Shown piece after piece: positions 1 to 10,364 of a DNA stretch of 64,000 bases. The stretch's first letter is position 1, and each line of letters opens with the position of its first letter. This DNA comes from Luteibacter sp. UNCMF331Sha3.1 (GTDB lineage: Bacteria > Pseudomonadota > Gammaproteobacteria > Xanthomonadales > Rhodanobacteraceae), in assembly GCF_900109915.1 (NCBI RefSeq), contig NZ_FOBU01000001.1, positions 1,387,004 to 1,451,003 on the forward strand. Direction: 5' to 3'. The position numbers and the translations under genes were made by a program. The notes beneath the pieces were generated by a model. It was given only the letters and a program-made list of their open reading frames with translations. It searched no databases and was not told the origin of the DNA.

Positions 1-1
1 C

Positions 2-406
2 GGCGATCCCTCGGCATGGTGGGACGGTCGCCCCTTCGATCGCGTGATGATCGACGCACCCTGTTCCGCCACCGGCGTCATCCGCCGCCGGCCCGACGTT
101 CGCCTGCATCGCCGCGCGGCGGATATCGACGCGCTCGTGGGGATGCAATCGCGCATCCTCGCGGCCTGCTGGTCGACGCTCGCGCCCGGTGGCCGGTTGC
201 TCTACGTCACGTGCTCGTTGTTGCGCCGGGAGAACGAGGGCGTCGTCGGCGCCTTCCTCGAAAGTCGGCCCGATGCCACGGCCGTGCCGTTCACCCTGCC
301 GGTCGGCCAGCCCGCCACGGTGGGCTGGCAGATCCTCCCCGGCGACGGCGACCTCGACGGCATGTATTACGCCTTGCTGGAGAAGTCGCGCAGCAGCGAC
401 GCGTAG
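2..406 (+). CDS. rsmB: 16S rRNA m5C967 methyltransferase RsmB, C-terminal part
   Basis: The reading frame is open from the window edge, so the N-terminus lies outside. RsmB (Sun/Fmu) transfers a methyl group from SAM to C967 of 16S rRNA. The visible part holds two diagnostic motifs of the family: DAPCSATGVIRR, with the first conserved Cys, and YVTCS, with the catalytic Cys, about 60 residues later. The protein ends in LLEKSRSSDA. Its last 40 bases overlap the convergent glycosyltransferase gene. The preceding partner in many genomes is fmt/def, which cannot be checked here. Confidence 0.9.
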   Translation, partial: GDPSAWWDGRPFDRVMIDAPCSATGVIRRRPDVRLHRRAADIDALVGMQSRILAACWSTLAPGGRLLYVTCSLLRRENEGVVGAFLESRPDATAVPFTLPVGQPATVGWQILPGDGDLDGMYYALLEKSRSSDA

Positions 407-1503
407 ACGGCGTCGGTCGCGTCCACGAAGCGCGCCATTCCGAAGTCGGCGACCGCATGGCGCCGGGCCGCTTCGCCCATGTCGGCCAACGCGCTCCGCT
501 GCGCGAGAAGCCCTCGCAGCGCATCGGCGATGGCGTCACGGTCGCGCGCCTTCACCACCCAGCCGTCCTGGCCCGCCACGATGTTTTCCGGAAGCCCGGC
601 GTAGTCGGTGACCAGCACCGGCTTGCCCATGGCCATCATTTCGCGGCAGGCGAACGAGATCGTCTCGACGTCCCACGACATCACGAAGCCGGCGTCCAGC
701 GCGGCAACCATCGGCCGCACGTCGCCGAGGCGACCGGTGAAATGCACCTGCGACGCGATGCCGAGCGCCTCGACGCGGGCGAGATCGTCCTTCGCGGGCA
801 TGCCACCGGCAAGCACCACACGGAACCGCTCCCGGTCGGCGCCATCCAGCGTCGCGAGCGCTTCCAGCAGATCCATCCATCCCTTGTAGCGAGCGGTTCC
901 GGCGTTGCTGCCGATCAGCAGCGGCTTCGTCGCGGCGTCCGGCGCGAGCCAGGCGGCGCGGGACGCCGGATCCGCCGACCGCGGCGCGAAATGGTCGATG
1001 TCGACGCCATTGAAGACGGTAGCCACACGACAACGGGCGTACGGCGACGCCATCACCTGCCGCCTGACGTACTCGCACACGGCGATCACCGCGTCGGTGC
1101 CGAAACGCGAACGCCACCAGTGGCCGGGGCCGGTCATCGGCTTGGAGTTGTGCTTGGTCAGGACGATCGGTGGCCGGGTCCCCGACGCCCGCCGGGCCGA
1201 CATCGACAGCCGGTGGTCGGCCGAGCCGTTGACGTGCACGACGTCGAAGCGCTCACGGCGCATCGCATCGATCAGGTGGCGCCTGGCGCGCCGCCGCGCG
1301 GCCAGCCGCCGGAAGCCGTTGGGAAAGGGCTGGTCGATCACGGTGACACCGGCGATCGTGCCCGCCTCGCGGTGCAGCCGGCTGCCGGGGGGCGCGGCCA
1401 CGAACACGGCGTGCCGGGGCGCCAGGCCGCGCGCCAGCCCGAGGATATACGTGGTATGACCGCCGCCATCGCCAGCGTGGAAATTGGTGAAGAGGAGCTT
1501 CAT
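367..1503 (-). CDS. GT4-type glycosyltransferase
   Basis: The 378-residue protein starts MKLLFTNFHAGDGGGHTTY, the N-terminal GT-B Rossmann start with a Gly-rich loop that binds the acceptor or nucleotide sugar. The C-terminal half has GSNAGTARYKG near residue 205 and ends with an E-x7-E-like nucleotide-binding region (ETISFACREMMAMGKPVLVTD). It probably adds a sugar to lipopolysaccharide or another surface glycan, as judged from the O-antigen ligase and ArnT-like genes next door. The frame stays open upstream, but the ATG at 1503 restores the canonical GT-B start. The 3' end overlaps rsmB. Donor and acceptor cannot be read from sequence. Confidence 0.85.
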   Translation of the reverse strand: MKLLFTNFHAGDGGGHTTYILGLARGLAPRHAVFVAAPPGSRLHREAGTIAGVTVIDQPFPNGFRRLAARRRARRHLIDAMRRERFDVVHVNGSADHRLSMSARRASGTRPPIVLTKHNSKPMTGPGHWWRSRFGTDAVIAVCEYVRRQVMASPYARCRVATVFNGVDIDHFAPRSADPASRAAWLAPDAATKPLLIGSNAGTARYKGWMDLLEALATLDGADRERFRVVLAGGMPAKDDLARVEALGIASQVHFTGRLGDVRPMVAALDAGFVMSWDVETISFACREMMAMGKPVLVTDYAGLPENIVAGQDGWVVKARDRDAIADALRGLLAQRSALADMGEAARRHAVADFGMARFVDATDAVYASLLRDFSSKA

Positions 1504-1678
1504 CGCGCGGAGCCGGTTCGGTGGAGAGGCGAAGCTGAATTTCCGCCCGCCCGACGCGGGGCTTAGGCGCGGCAGCGGCGGTCCGGTAAAGTACCATGCC
1601 CTCGCGCGCATACCCGCGACGCGGAATGAGTCGTGGGCCGCGACCGTCGTGCCCGTTCCGATCCAATCAAGGTGCCGA

Positions 1679-2935
1679 GTGCTCGACAAAACCAACCCGT
1701 GGCGGATGTGGATCGTTTCGCTGCTGATCGCGATCATGCCGCTGACGTTCGCCGTACCGGTCAAGGCCAAGTCGGTGCCGGCCGCCATCCTGCTCCTGAT
1801 GGGCATCTGGATGCTGCTCAGCGATCCGGAGGCCCGACGCGCCTGGCGGCGCGCCCTCTGGGTCACCGGCCCCGCCGCGCTCGCCTTCCTCTTCTGGCTC
1901 GCCAACACGGCGTTGCACGGCATCGACTGGCGCGATTTCGACGTCATGTCGCACGTGCTCGCGTTCCTGCTGATCGCCGGCTCCTTCGCCGCCCCCCTGC
2001 GCACCGACGTGTTGCGACTCGGCTTCAGCGGATCGGCCGGCGTCCTCGGCGCCGTCTGCCTCGAGCAGCACTACGTCGAAGGCATCGACCGCGTCTACGG
2101 CATCAACAACGGGCAATGGGGTGCGATCGAGTTCGGCATGTTCATGCTGGTGCTGTCGCTGATCGCCATCGCCCAGGCATTGCGTACCGGCCTGCCTCGC
2201 TGGGAACGCATCGTCCACGTGATCTTCGCCCTGCTGGGGCTCTACGGCGCCATGCTCACGCAGAGCCGGGGCCCCTTGCTGGCCTTCGTGCCGGTGTTCG
2301 CGGCGGTCGTGCTGATCCAGTCGCGACGCAGCGGCCACTGGCGCCAGGGCCTGCTGATCCTCCTGCTCGGCGTCGGTGCGGCCATCGCCGCGGCCACGGC
2401 GTTGCATGGCGAGATGATCGAGCGCTTCGCCGCGGTCAAGGAAGAAGTGGCCACCTACAGCGACCAGGAAACGCAGGGTGCGGTGCGCGAACGGCTGGAA
2501 ATGTGGCGCACGGCCGCCATGGCCATCGAGGCGCACCCGCTTACCGGCGTCGGCCTGAACCAGTTCGGCGACTATGCCCGGGCGCGTATCGCGGAGGGCG
2601 AGGTCAGCGCCACGGTCGAGCGCTACGATCATCCTCACAGCGAATACCTCGAATGGGCCGTGACCGGCGGCATCCCGGGCCTGTTGATCCTGCTGCTGCT
2701 CTTCGGCGGCGCCCTGGCCTTCTTTGGCCGGCACGCGCTCGACCCGGACAACGCCATCGCCATGCCCGCCTGCGCCGGTTTCAGCACCGTCTGCATGTAC
2801 GCCCTCTGCGGCATGACGGACAACGTGTTCTACCGCGCCATGCCGCATTCGCTCTATTTCTTCCTGACCCTGGGCCTCGCCGTCTTTGTCGCGCGTATGC
2901 TTGCCACGCGCCCATCGCCGCCGGAGCCCTCCTGA
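1679..2935 (+). CDS. O-antigen ligase-like polytopic membrane protein (Wzy_C/WaaL family)
   Basis: The protein has 418 residues and about ten hydrophobic segments. It carries the Wzy_C signature: LTQSRGP on one segment, then a large periplasmic loop with GVGLNQFGDYA, and HPHSEYLEWAVTGG, whose His is the conserved WaaL/Wzy residue. Members join undecaprenyl-linked glycans to lipid A core or polymerise them at the periplasmic face. The chosen start is a GTG preceded by AAGG about six bases upstream; earlier in-frame starts would fuse a non-hydrophobic Arg-rich tail to the protein. Ligase and polymerase roles cannot be separated by sequence. Confidence 0.85.
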   Translation: MLDKTNPWRMWIVSLLIAIMPLTFAVPVKAKSVPAAILLLMGIWMLLSDPEARRAWRRALWVTGPAALAFLFWLANTALHGIDWRDFDVMSHVLAFLLIAGSFAAPLRTDVLRLGFSGSAGVLGAVCLEQHYVEGIDRVYGINNGQWGAIEFGMFMLVLSLIAIAQALRTGLPRWERIVHVIFALLGLYGAMLTQSRGPLLAFVPVFAAVVLIQSRRSGHWRQGLLILLLGVGAAIAAATALHGEMIERFAAVKEEVATYSDQETQGAVRERLEMWRTAAMAIEAHPLTGVGLNQFGDYARARIAEGEVSATVERYDHPHSEYLEWAVTGGIPGLLILLLLFGGALAFFGRHALDPDNAIAMPACAGFSTVCMYALCGMTDNVFYRAMPHSLYFFLTLGLAVFVARMLATRPSPPEPS

Positions 2936-2938
2936 TCC

Positions 2939-3943
2939 ATGGCATCGATCCATCTCATCGCGTGGGATAACGGCAGGGGCCTCACGCACGACAGCCGCCT
3001 GTTCGAAACGGCGCTGCGCGAGCTGGGCCACGAAGTCACCGTGAGTCGCACGCCCCGACGCGCGCACGGTCTGCCGTGGCGTGCATGGTGGGCGATACTC
3101 GCCATGCGCCTTCGCTGGCTGACGGGTCGCGGGCCCCGGCGCTACGACCTCGGCCTCACGATCGAGCACGTGCATCCCGCCTACCTGCGCATGTCGCGTC
3201 GCAACGCGTTCGTGCCGAACCCGGAATGGCTCAGCCGGCGCGACCGCCGCCACCTGCACCGGTTCGACGGCATCCTCTGCAAGACGGAAAGCGCGCGCGC
3301 GGCGTTCGACGCCGAAGGCCTGTCCACGGCGAAGATCGGCTTCGTCAGCACGGACTGCCGCCGCGAAGGCGTACCCCGCGACCGCGAGTTCCTGCACCTG
3401 GCCGGCGGCAGCCGGATGAAGGGCACCGAGCGCCTGCTCGCCGTATGGCGCCGGCATCCGGAGTGGCCCACGCTGCACCTCTACCAGTCGCCCCATGTCG
3501 CGGCAGACGACCGGCCGACGACGGCGCCGAACATCGACCATCGCATCACGTTCGTCGCCGACATCGAAGACGTCCGGCGCCTGCAGAACACGCACCGCTT
3601 CCACTTGTGCCTCTCGGAAGCCGAGGGCTGGGGCCACTACATCGTCGAGGCGATGAGCTGCGGCGCGGTGGTGCTCGCGACCGACGGCGCACCGATGAAC
3701 GAGCTGGTGACGGACGAGCGCGGCATCCGCGTGGCGGCGCGCGAAAACGGCACGATGAACGCCGCGACGCTGTGGCAGTTCGACGAGGAAGCCCTCGAGG
3801 CCTGCGTCGAGCACGCGATGCGGATGTCCGACAGCGACGTGGAGGCGCTCGGGGGAGCGGCCCGTCGCTGGTACGAAACGAACCAGGACGGTTTCCCGGC
3901 GCGTCTGGGCCGGGCGATCGACGATCTGCTGCGCCCGCGCTGA
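2939..3943 (+). CDS. glycosyltransferase, GT-B fold
   Basis: The 334-residue protein begins three bases after the ligase stop, so the two genes are probably co-transcribed. It opens with IHLIAWDNGRGLTHDSRLFE and has the C-terminal donor-site motif SEAEGWGHYIVEAMSCGAVV near residue 225, typical of retaining GT-B transferases (E-x7-E region). The N-terminal half has an unusual Arg-rich stretch. The acceptor is probably a lipopolysaccharide or related surface glycan, from context only. Confidence 0.75.
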   Translation: MASIHLIAWDNGRGLTHDSRLFETALRELGHEVTVSRTPRRAHGLPWRAWWAILAMRLRWLTGRGPRRYDLGLTIEHVHPAYLRMSRRNAFVPNPEWLSRRDRRHLHRFDGILCKTESARAAFDAEGLSTAKIGFVSTDCRREGVPRDREFLHLAGGSRMKGTERLLAVWRRHPEWPTLHLYQSPHVAADDRPTTAPNIDHRITFVADIEDVRRLQNTHRFHLCLSEAEGWGHYIVEAMSCGAVVLATDGAPMNELVTDERGIRVAARENGTMNAATLWQFDEEALEACVEHAMRMSDSDVEALGGAARRWYETNQDGFPARLGRAIDDLLRPR

Positions 3944-4045
3944 ACCGCCCGGTCACGGTCTCGACACGGCCGCGACGACACAGCCTGTACGACTGACGTC
4001 AGCCTTTCCCGGAATGCTGCGTTTAGAATTCATGAACCTTTAACG

Positions 4046-5998
4046 GTGACGCCGCCCTTGTCCAACAGCGCCTATACCCGATCGGAACACCTCCGCGCCC
4101 TCTGGCCGTGGCTGCCGTTGTGGGCGGCGATGGCCCTGCTCGCGATCTTCGCGCATGGCCCGATGCCCATGTTCTCGACCCGCACGCTCGCCGTGGCGTG
4201 GGAGATGTGGGCGCACGGTCACTGGCTGGTGCCGCACATCAACGGCGAGCCCTACAGCGAGAAGGTGCCGCTGCTTTTCTGGATGATCCACGCGGGTTGG
4301 GCGGTGTTCGGAGTCAGCGACATCTGGCCGCGGATCCTCGAGGTCATCGTCGGTGGCGTGCAGCTCGTGCTCGCCTCGGTGCTTGCCAGCCGACTGTTCC
4401 CGTCGCGTCCGTGGGTGGCCAAGGCGACGCCGTGGCTCTTCATGGCGCTGGCGTACTCGTTCCTGTTCGGCCTGCAGATCATGTACGAGGTGCTCCTCGG
4501 CGTCTGGGTGCTGGCCGCGCTGCTCTGCCTCACGCCCACCGCCACGCGTGCCTCGCCTCGCTGGTGGCTCTTCGGCCTGATGGTCGGTGCCGGCCTGCTC
4601 ACGAAGGGTCCGGTGATGGCGGTACACGTGCTGTTCCCGCTCCTGCTCGGCCCGCTCTGGAACGACTGGGCGCGACAGAACAAGGCCCGCTGGTACGGCT
4701 TCGGCGTACTCGGCCTGCTGATCGGTTTCGCGCTCCTGATCGCGTGGGCCATCCCCGCCGGCGAGGCCGGCGGCGAGGCCTATCGCCAGCGACTCTTCTT
4801 CACCCAGACCGCCGGCCGCGTCGTCGACACGCACGCGCAGGACCTGCAGAACCATGCACGCCCGGCCTGGTACTACCTCGTCTTCCTGCCTGTGCTGCTC
4901 TTTCCGCTGAGCGGCTGGTTGCGCGGCATCGTGGCCGTGCCCACCACCCTGTTCCGCCGGCCCTGGCCGACGGGCACCGGCGTGTCGCTGATCGTCGCCG
5001 GCGTGGCGTTGCTGCTGTCGCTGGTGTCCGCGGCGGGTGGCGGATTCCCGGGCTGGCTCGACAAGGTGCTGGTGATCCTCGTCATCGTCCCCGTCTTCGT
5101 CGTGCTCATGCGGCAGCCGCTCGAACCGGGGCTGCGCTTCCTCGTCGCCTGGCTGCTGCCCACGCTGCTGACGTTCTCGCTGATCACCGGCAAACAGCTT
5201 TACTACGTGATGCCGGAACTCGCCGGTGCCACGATGCTGGTCGCCGCGTCGGTCGCCGATCTGCGCGAACGCCACAAGGGTCTCGCCACGCATTACGCGC
5301 TGGGCACGTGGCCGCTGTCGATCGGCGCGTTCCTGCTCGCGATCCTCCTGTTCGTGATGCCGTGGATCGTGCCCACCCGATTCCCCGACAACATCTGGCT
5401 GACGGGCGTCGCACCTTACGCGCGCTTCTTCGGCGTGATCTTCGTGGTGCTCGGCGCGCTGCTCCTCCTGCGCGGGCGTGGCGAGATGCGCCGACTGGCG
5501 TTCGCCGGCCTGATCGGCACGGTGGCGCTCAATGCGCTGTTCACCCTGGGGCTCTGGTATCGCTACGACCTGGTGCCGGCCTCGCTGTTCCTCGCGCAGG
5601 CCGACGCCGCGGGCCGGCCGATCGGCAACCTCGGCACCTCGTACAACGGCCAGTACCACTTCGCCGGACGGCTGATGCAGCCGATCGCCCGCATCAACGT
5701 CCTGCCCGGCATGGGCGCGCCGGCGGACGACGACGACGACGTGGTGCGCGACGGCGACAGCCTCAACGACTTCGCCCGCCACCATCCGGATGGAGTGATC
5801 GTCTCGTACGCGAAGCATCCGCCGGCCGACGCCTTCCGTTATGCACGGCTGATCCAGCCCTCGCGCACCGGCTGGCTGATGATTTGGGACGCGGCCACGC
5901 TCGACGCGCTGCAGGACGGCCGCGTGCCGCCCGAGCCGCGCCAGCCCACCCTGCTCTATCCGCAGGATTACTGGCGCACGCGGACGGCGGCTCGATGA
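4046..5998 (+). CDS. ArnT/PMT-like membrane glycosyltransferase (GT-C fold)
   Basis: The protein has 650 residues and at least ten predicted membrane segments. The first periplasmic loop region contains MFSTRTLAVAWEMW and INGEPYSEKVPLLFW, matching the ArnT/PMT pattern of a catalytic acidic loop followed by a PPL/VPLLFW-like stretch. Such enzymes move a sugar from a polyprenyl phosphate to lipid A, glycan or protein in the periplasm. The start is a GTG with no strong ribosome binding site; a TTG four codons later is an alternative. The stop overlaps the next gene (ATGA), so the pair is translationally coupled. The sugar is unknown. Confidence 0.8.
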   Translation: MTPPLSNSAYTRSEHLRALWPWLPLWAAMALLAIFAHGPMPMFSTRTLAVAWEMWAHGHWLVPHINGEPYSEKVPLLFWMIHAGWAVFGVSDIWPRILEVIVGGVQLVLASVLASRLFPSRPWVAKATPWLFMALAYSFLFGLQIMYEVLLGVWVLAALLCLTPTATRASPRWWLFGLMVGAGLLTKGPVMAVHVLFPLLLGPLWNDWARQNKARWYGFGVLGLLIGFALLIAWAIPAGEAGGEAYRQRLFFTQTAGRVVDTHAQDLQNHARPAWYYLVFLPVLLFPLSGWLRGIVAVPTTLFRRPWPTGTGVSLIVAGVALLLSLVSAAGGGFPGWLDKVLVILVIVPVFVVLMRQPLEPGLRFLVAWLLPTLLTFSLITGKQLYYVMPELAGATMLVAASVADLRERHKGLATHYALGTWPLSIGAFLLAILLFVMPWIVPTRFPDNIWLTGVAPYARFFGVIFVVLGALLLLRGRGEMRRLAFAGLIGTVALNALFTLGLWYRYDLVPASLFLAQADAAGRPIGNLGTSYNGQYHFAGRLMQPIARINVLPGMGAPADDDDDVVRDGDSLNDFARHHPDGVIVSYAKHPPADAFRYARLIQPSRTGWLMIWDAATLDALQDGRVPPEPRQPTLLYPQDYWRTRTAAR

Positions 5999-6318
5999 GC
6001 GACTCGCTCGTCGAGCGCCTGCGTGCGCAGGTCGGCGGACCGCGCGACGGTGCGCTGTTGCGTTTTTCGCTCGGCAACGCCCTGCTCGGCGAAGGCACCT
6101 ATGCCGAAGCGGCCCAGTGCTTCCGCGACGCGCTGGGCTTCGATGCCAGCTACTCCGCCGCGTGGAAGCTGCTGGGCAAGAGCCTGCTCGCCGTCGACGA
6201 CGAAGCCGGCGCGGCCGCGGCGTGGACGTCGGGCATCGAGGCGGCCACCCGTCGCGGCGACGTGCAGGCCGCGAAGGAAATGACCGTCTTCCTCAACAGG
6301 CTTTCGCGCCCGCGTTAG
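5995..6318 (+). CDS. small TPR-repeat protein
   Basis: The 107-residue soluble protein starts inside the stop of the ArnT-like gene (ATGA overlap). Two TPR-like helical pairs are visible: FSLGNALLGEGTYAEAAQCF and then ASYSAAWKLLGKSLLAVDD, with the usual A/G/Y positions. It has no signal peptide. TPR proteins of this size act as adaptors; here it may assist the membrane glycosyltransferase, though that is only inferred from coupling. Its 3' end overlaps the convergent acyltransferase gene by 26 bases. Confidence 0.75.
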   Translation: MSDSLVERLRAQVGGPRDGALLRFSLGNALLGEGTYAEAAQCFRDALGFDASYSAAWKLLGKSLLAVDDEAGAAAAWTSGIEAATRRGDVQAAKEMTVFLNRLSRPR

Positions 6319-7207
6319 GGTCCTTCACCTTGTAAGGATCCGGCCGGTCGTGCGCCGTGTAGCGCTTGTAGTGCCACTGGTACTGCGGGAACGCGCGCTC
6401 CACGCACTGCTCCACGCCCCGGTTGAGCGCGGTGCAGGCCACCTTGAGGTCGGCGCTGTCCACGCCCTCGGGCGCGGGAAGCACGTGGATACGGAACCCC
6501 GCGCCGTCCGGGAGGCGTTCCGCGAAGCTGAAGAGCACCGTCGCACCGGTGCGCGCCGCGAGCCGCGGCAACAACACCATCGTGAGCGCGTCCACGCCGA
6601 AGAACGGCGCAAATTCGCCCTCGCCCTCGCGCGGTTTCTGATCCGGAAGGATGCCCACCGTACCGCCCGCGCCCAGCCGCTTGAACAACGTGCGGACCCC
6701 GGCACCCTCGGCGCGTACCTGCTCGGGCGCCAGCTTGCCGCGCACCTTGCGCAGCAGGGCCTCGATGGCGTGGATGCGTGGCGGACGATAGAGGATCGCC
6801 ATGGGCGTCTGGCTGCACAGCCAGTAGTTGAGGAGCTCCCAGCAGCCGAGGTGCGGCGCCGCGACGATCACGCCCTTGTCGGAGGCCAGCGCCTCGGTGA
6901 AGAGTTCGCCGCCGACGACCTCGCGCACCAGGCCCAGCGATTTCTCGGCCCCGCCGCCCCAGATCGCGGCGACCTCGGTGACCGACTTGCCCGACTCTTC
7001 CATGGTCTGCCGAAGCAGCGCGTTGCGCGACGCGTCGTCGAGCCCGGGCCGGGTAAGCCGCAGGTTCACCGCGCTGAACCGCGCGCTGCGCGAGTTCGAG
7101 CGAAGCGACCGGCGGCCGATCCAGGCGCCGACGGCGTGCACGGTCCGCAGGGGAAGCAGGCTGACCAGCCTGAGCAGCAGGTAGAGGAGGTAGATGTCCG
7201 GGCGCAT
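6293..7207 (-). CDS. lipid A lauroyl/myristoyl acyltransferase, LpxL/HtrB family
   Basis: The 304-residue protein has one N-terminal hydrophobic segment (YLLYLLLRLVSLLPL) and the acyltransferase catalytic motif H-x4-E in APHLGCWELLNYW near residue 118, followed by YRPPR and by GILPDQKPREGEGEFAPFFG, the second conserved block of LpxL/LpxM enzymes. It transfers an acyl chain from acyl-ACP to lipid A precursors at the inner membrane. The ATG is 68 bases from the divergent dtd start. Which secondary acyl position it fills cannot be told. Confidence 0.88.
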   Translation of the reverse strand: MRPDIYLLYLLLRLVSLLPLRTVHAVGAWIGRRSLRSNSRSARFSAVNLRLTRPGLDDASRNALLRQTMEESGKSVTEVAAIWGGGAEKSLGLVREVVGGELFTEALASDKGVIVAAPHLGCWELLNYWLCSQTPMAILYRPPRIHAIEALLRKVRGKLAPEQVRAEGAGVRTLFKRLGAGGTVGILPDQKPREGEGEFAPFFGVDALTMVLLPRLAARTGATVLFSFAERLPDGAGFRIHVLPAPEGVDSADLKVACTALNRGVEQCVERAFPQYQWHYKRYTAHDRPDPYKVKDPNAGAKAC

Positions 7208-7275
7208 TCGGCGAAGTGTAACGCTCCGTCGCCCCGGCGCATTAAGCTTGGCCGCCAGCCGCCGCTAAGGCTTCC

Positions 7276-7716
7276 ATGATTGCTCTGATCCAGCGGGTCG
7301 AATCCGCGCGTGTCGAGGTCGACGAAGAAACGGTGGGTGCCATCGGCGCCGGCCTGCTCGCGCTCGTGGCCGTCGAGCCCGGCGATGGCGAGGCCCAGTG
7401 CCGGCGCATGGTCGAGCGCCTCCGCGGCTACCGCGTCTTCTCCGATGCCGACGGCAAGATGAACCTCGCCCTGTCCGACATGGGCGGCGGCCTCCTGCTG
7501 GTGAGCCAGTTCACGCTGGCCGCCGACACCCGCAAGGGCATGCGCCCCAGTTTCACCACCGCCGCGCCGCCCGACGAGGGCCGGCGCTGGTTCGACCGTC
7601 TGGTCGAGCTGGCACGGCAGGCGCAGCCGGGGGTGGAAACCGGCCGCTTCGGGGCCCATATGAAGGTTCATCTGATCAACGATGGCCCGGTCACCTTCCG
7701 TCTGGAGGTGCGCTGA
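7276..7716 (+). CDS. dtd: D-aminoacyl-tRNA deacylase
   Basis: The 146-residue protein starts [13 protein letters not shown]. It carries the two invariant Dtd blocks: [17 protein letters not shown], with the Ser-Gln active-site edge, and a C-terminal block [19 protein letters not shown] that includes the cross-subunit Gly-Pro region (here NDGPVT). Dtd hydrolyses D-amino acids and glycine from mischarged tRNAs in the cytoplasm. Length matches the family exactly. It is transcribed away from the LpxL-like gene and upstream of rpoD. Confidence 0.95.
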   Translation: MIALIQRVESARVEVDEETVGAIGAGLLALVAVEPGDGEAQCRRMVERLRGYRVFSDADGKMNLALSDMGGGLLLVSQFTLAADTRKGMRPSFTTAAPPDEGRRWFDRLVELARQAQPGVETGRFGAHMKVHLINDGPVTFRLEVR

Positions 7717-7839
7717 GGCGTCCCTGCGGGGGCGATCCGCCCCTACCCTTCCCTCACCGGGCCTGCCCCGGAATCCGCCCGGACACGTCGTCTGGCGCGA
7801 TTCTTGCGTCGCCCCGATGAGCCCGATCCACTTGAAAAC

Positions 7840-7868
7840 TGGTCAAAAAATCATCAAATGACTATACT
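7840..7868 (+). promoter_or_regulatory. putative sigma-70 promoter of rpoD
   Basis: A -35-like TGGTCA (7840-7845) and a -10 TATACT (7863-7868) are separated by exactly 17 bases in a locally AT-rich stretch. They lie 30 bases upstream of the rpoD start. The -10 differs from TATAAT at one position. This was read by eye, with no transcription start evidence. Confidence 0.6.
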
Positions 7869-7898
7869 GATCGGTTCCTGTAACCCGCGGCGGTCGGC

Positions 7899-9755
<1,857 letters not shown>

Positions 9756-9780
9756 TATCGGTGGGTAGGTGGTGATCTGA

Positions 9781-9808
9781 AAAACGCCCGCGCAAGCGGG
9801 CGTTTTTT
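9781..9808 (+). terminator. rho-independent terminator after rpoD
   Basis: An 11-base stem (AAAACGCCCGC paired with GCGGGCGTTTT) closes a GCAA tetraloop and runs into a T tract. It starts 26 bases after the rpoD stop. The A run on the left arm could make it work in both directions, but no gene on the minus strand ends nearby. Confidence 0.92.
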
Positions 9809-9943
9809 TATGTTCGGGCTCGACGTTGCCATCACTGGCGCGGTGGTGCGAGCGAGCCGGGGTACGTCCCCACGGTGACCGAGGCGTCCTTGCAGATGTG
9901 CGCGTGTGCAACCATCGCGCAACCACCAACACCCCTCACCGTC

Positions 9944-9963
9944 ATACCGGCGAACGCCGGTAT
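9944..9963. repeat. REP-like palindrome
   Basis: ATACCGGCG-AA-CGCCGGTAT is a perfect 9-base inverted repeat inside the context CCGTCATACCGGCGAACGCC. This resembles the dispersed GTCAT-CCGGCGAA-CCGG intergenic elements common in Xanthomonadales and Pseudomonas. It lies in the non-coding gap between rpoD and the hip-like pair. Copy number in the genome cannot be judged from one window. Confidence 0.6.
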
Positions 9964-10054
9964 CCACGGCGATGCAATCGGTTATCGCGACACGCTCCCG
10001 CCCCGACGGGAGCCAGCCCGCCGGCGACATCCGCAACACCACGCGAGACAAACG

Positions 10055-10363
10055 TTACTTTTTCTCTTCGATCCGCTCGATGGCCTGCCGAGTGAATACG
10101 CCGGCACGAAGGCCCATAGGGCGAAGCAACTTCGCGACCGTGTCGAGCGTCGGGCTCCGGACACCACGTTCGATGTCCTGCAATCCGCGTGCGGAGACGC
10201 CACAGAGTTTCGCGTACTCGGGAATCGTCAGACGCAGCGCGGTTCGAACGAGCCGGATGACCTCGGGGATGGTGCGACTGGGATGCGCGTCGATGTCGTC
10301 GAGCAAGGCACGCCTGGCCTCGATCTCTTCGCGCTTCGTCTGTGCGGCAAAACGCTTGTCCAT
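10055..10363 (-). CDS. XRE-family regulator, HipB-like antitoxin
   Basis: The 102-residue protein contains a helix-turn-helix in the middle: LTIPEYAKLCGVSARGLQDI, followed by RGVRSPTLDTVAKLL. The N-terminal 40 residues are charged and helical. Its ATG lies one base after the hipA-like stop, so the two are one operon with the toxin gene first. By analogy with HipB it would bind the operon promoter and neutralise the kinase. No peptide tail typical of E. coli HipB is evident. Assignment as antitoxin rests on context. Confidence 0.8.
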   Translation of the reverse strand: MDKRFAAQTKREEIEARRALLDDIDAHPSRTIPEVIRLVRTALRLTIPEYAKLCGVSARGLQDIERGVRSPTLDTVAKLLRPMGLRAGVFTRQAIERIEEKK

Positions 10364-10364
10364 C

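Noticed and set aside
1667-3814. Very long open frame on the minus strand across the O-antigen ligase and glycosyltransferase genes
   Set aside because: It is the antisense of two well-supported genes. The translation is His/Arg/Glu-rich low-complexity sequence typical of GC-rich shadow frames.
4040-5818. 592-codon open frame antisense to the ArnT-like gene
   Set aside because: The composition (repeated Arg, Glu, His) is that of a shadow frame, while the plus strand encodes clear membrane segments and family motifs.
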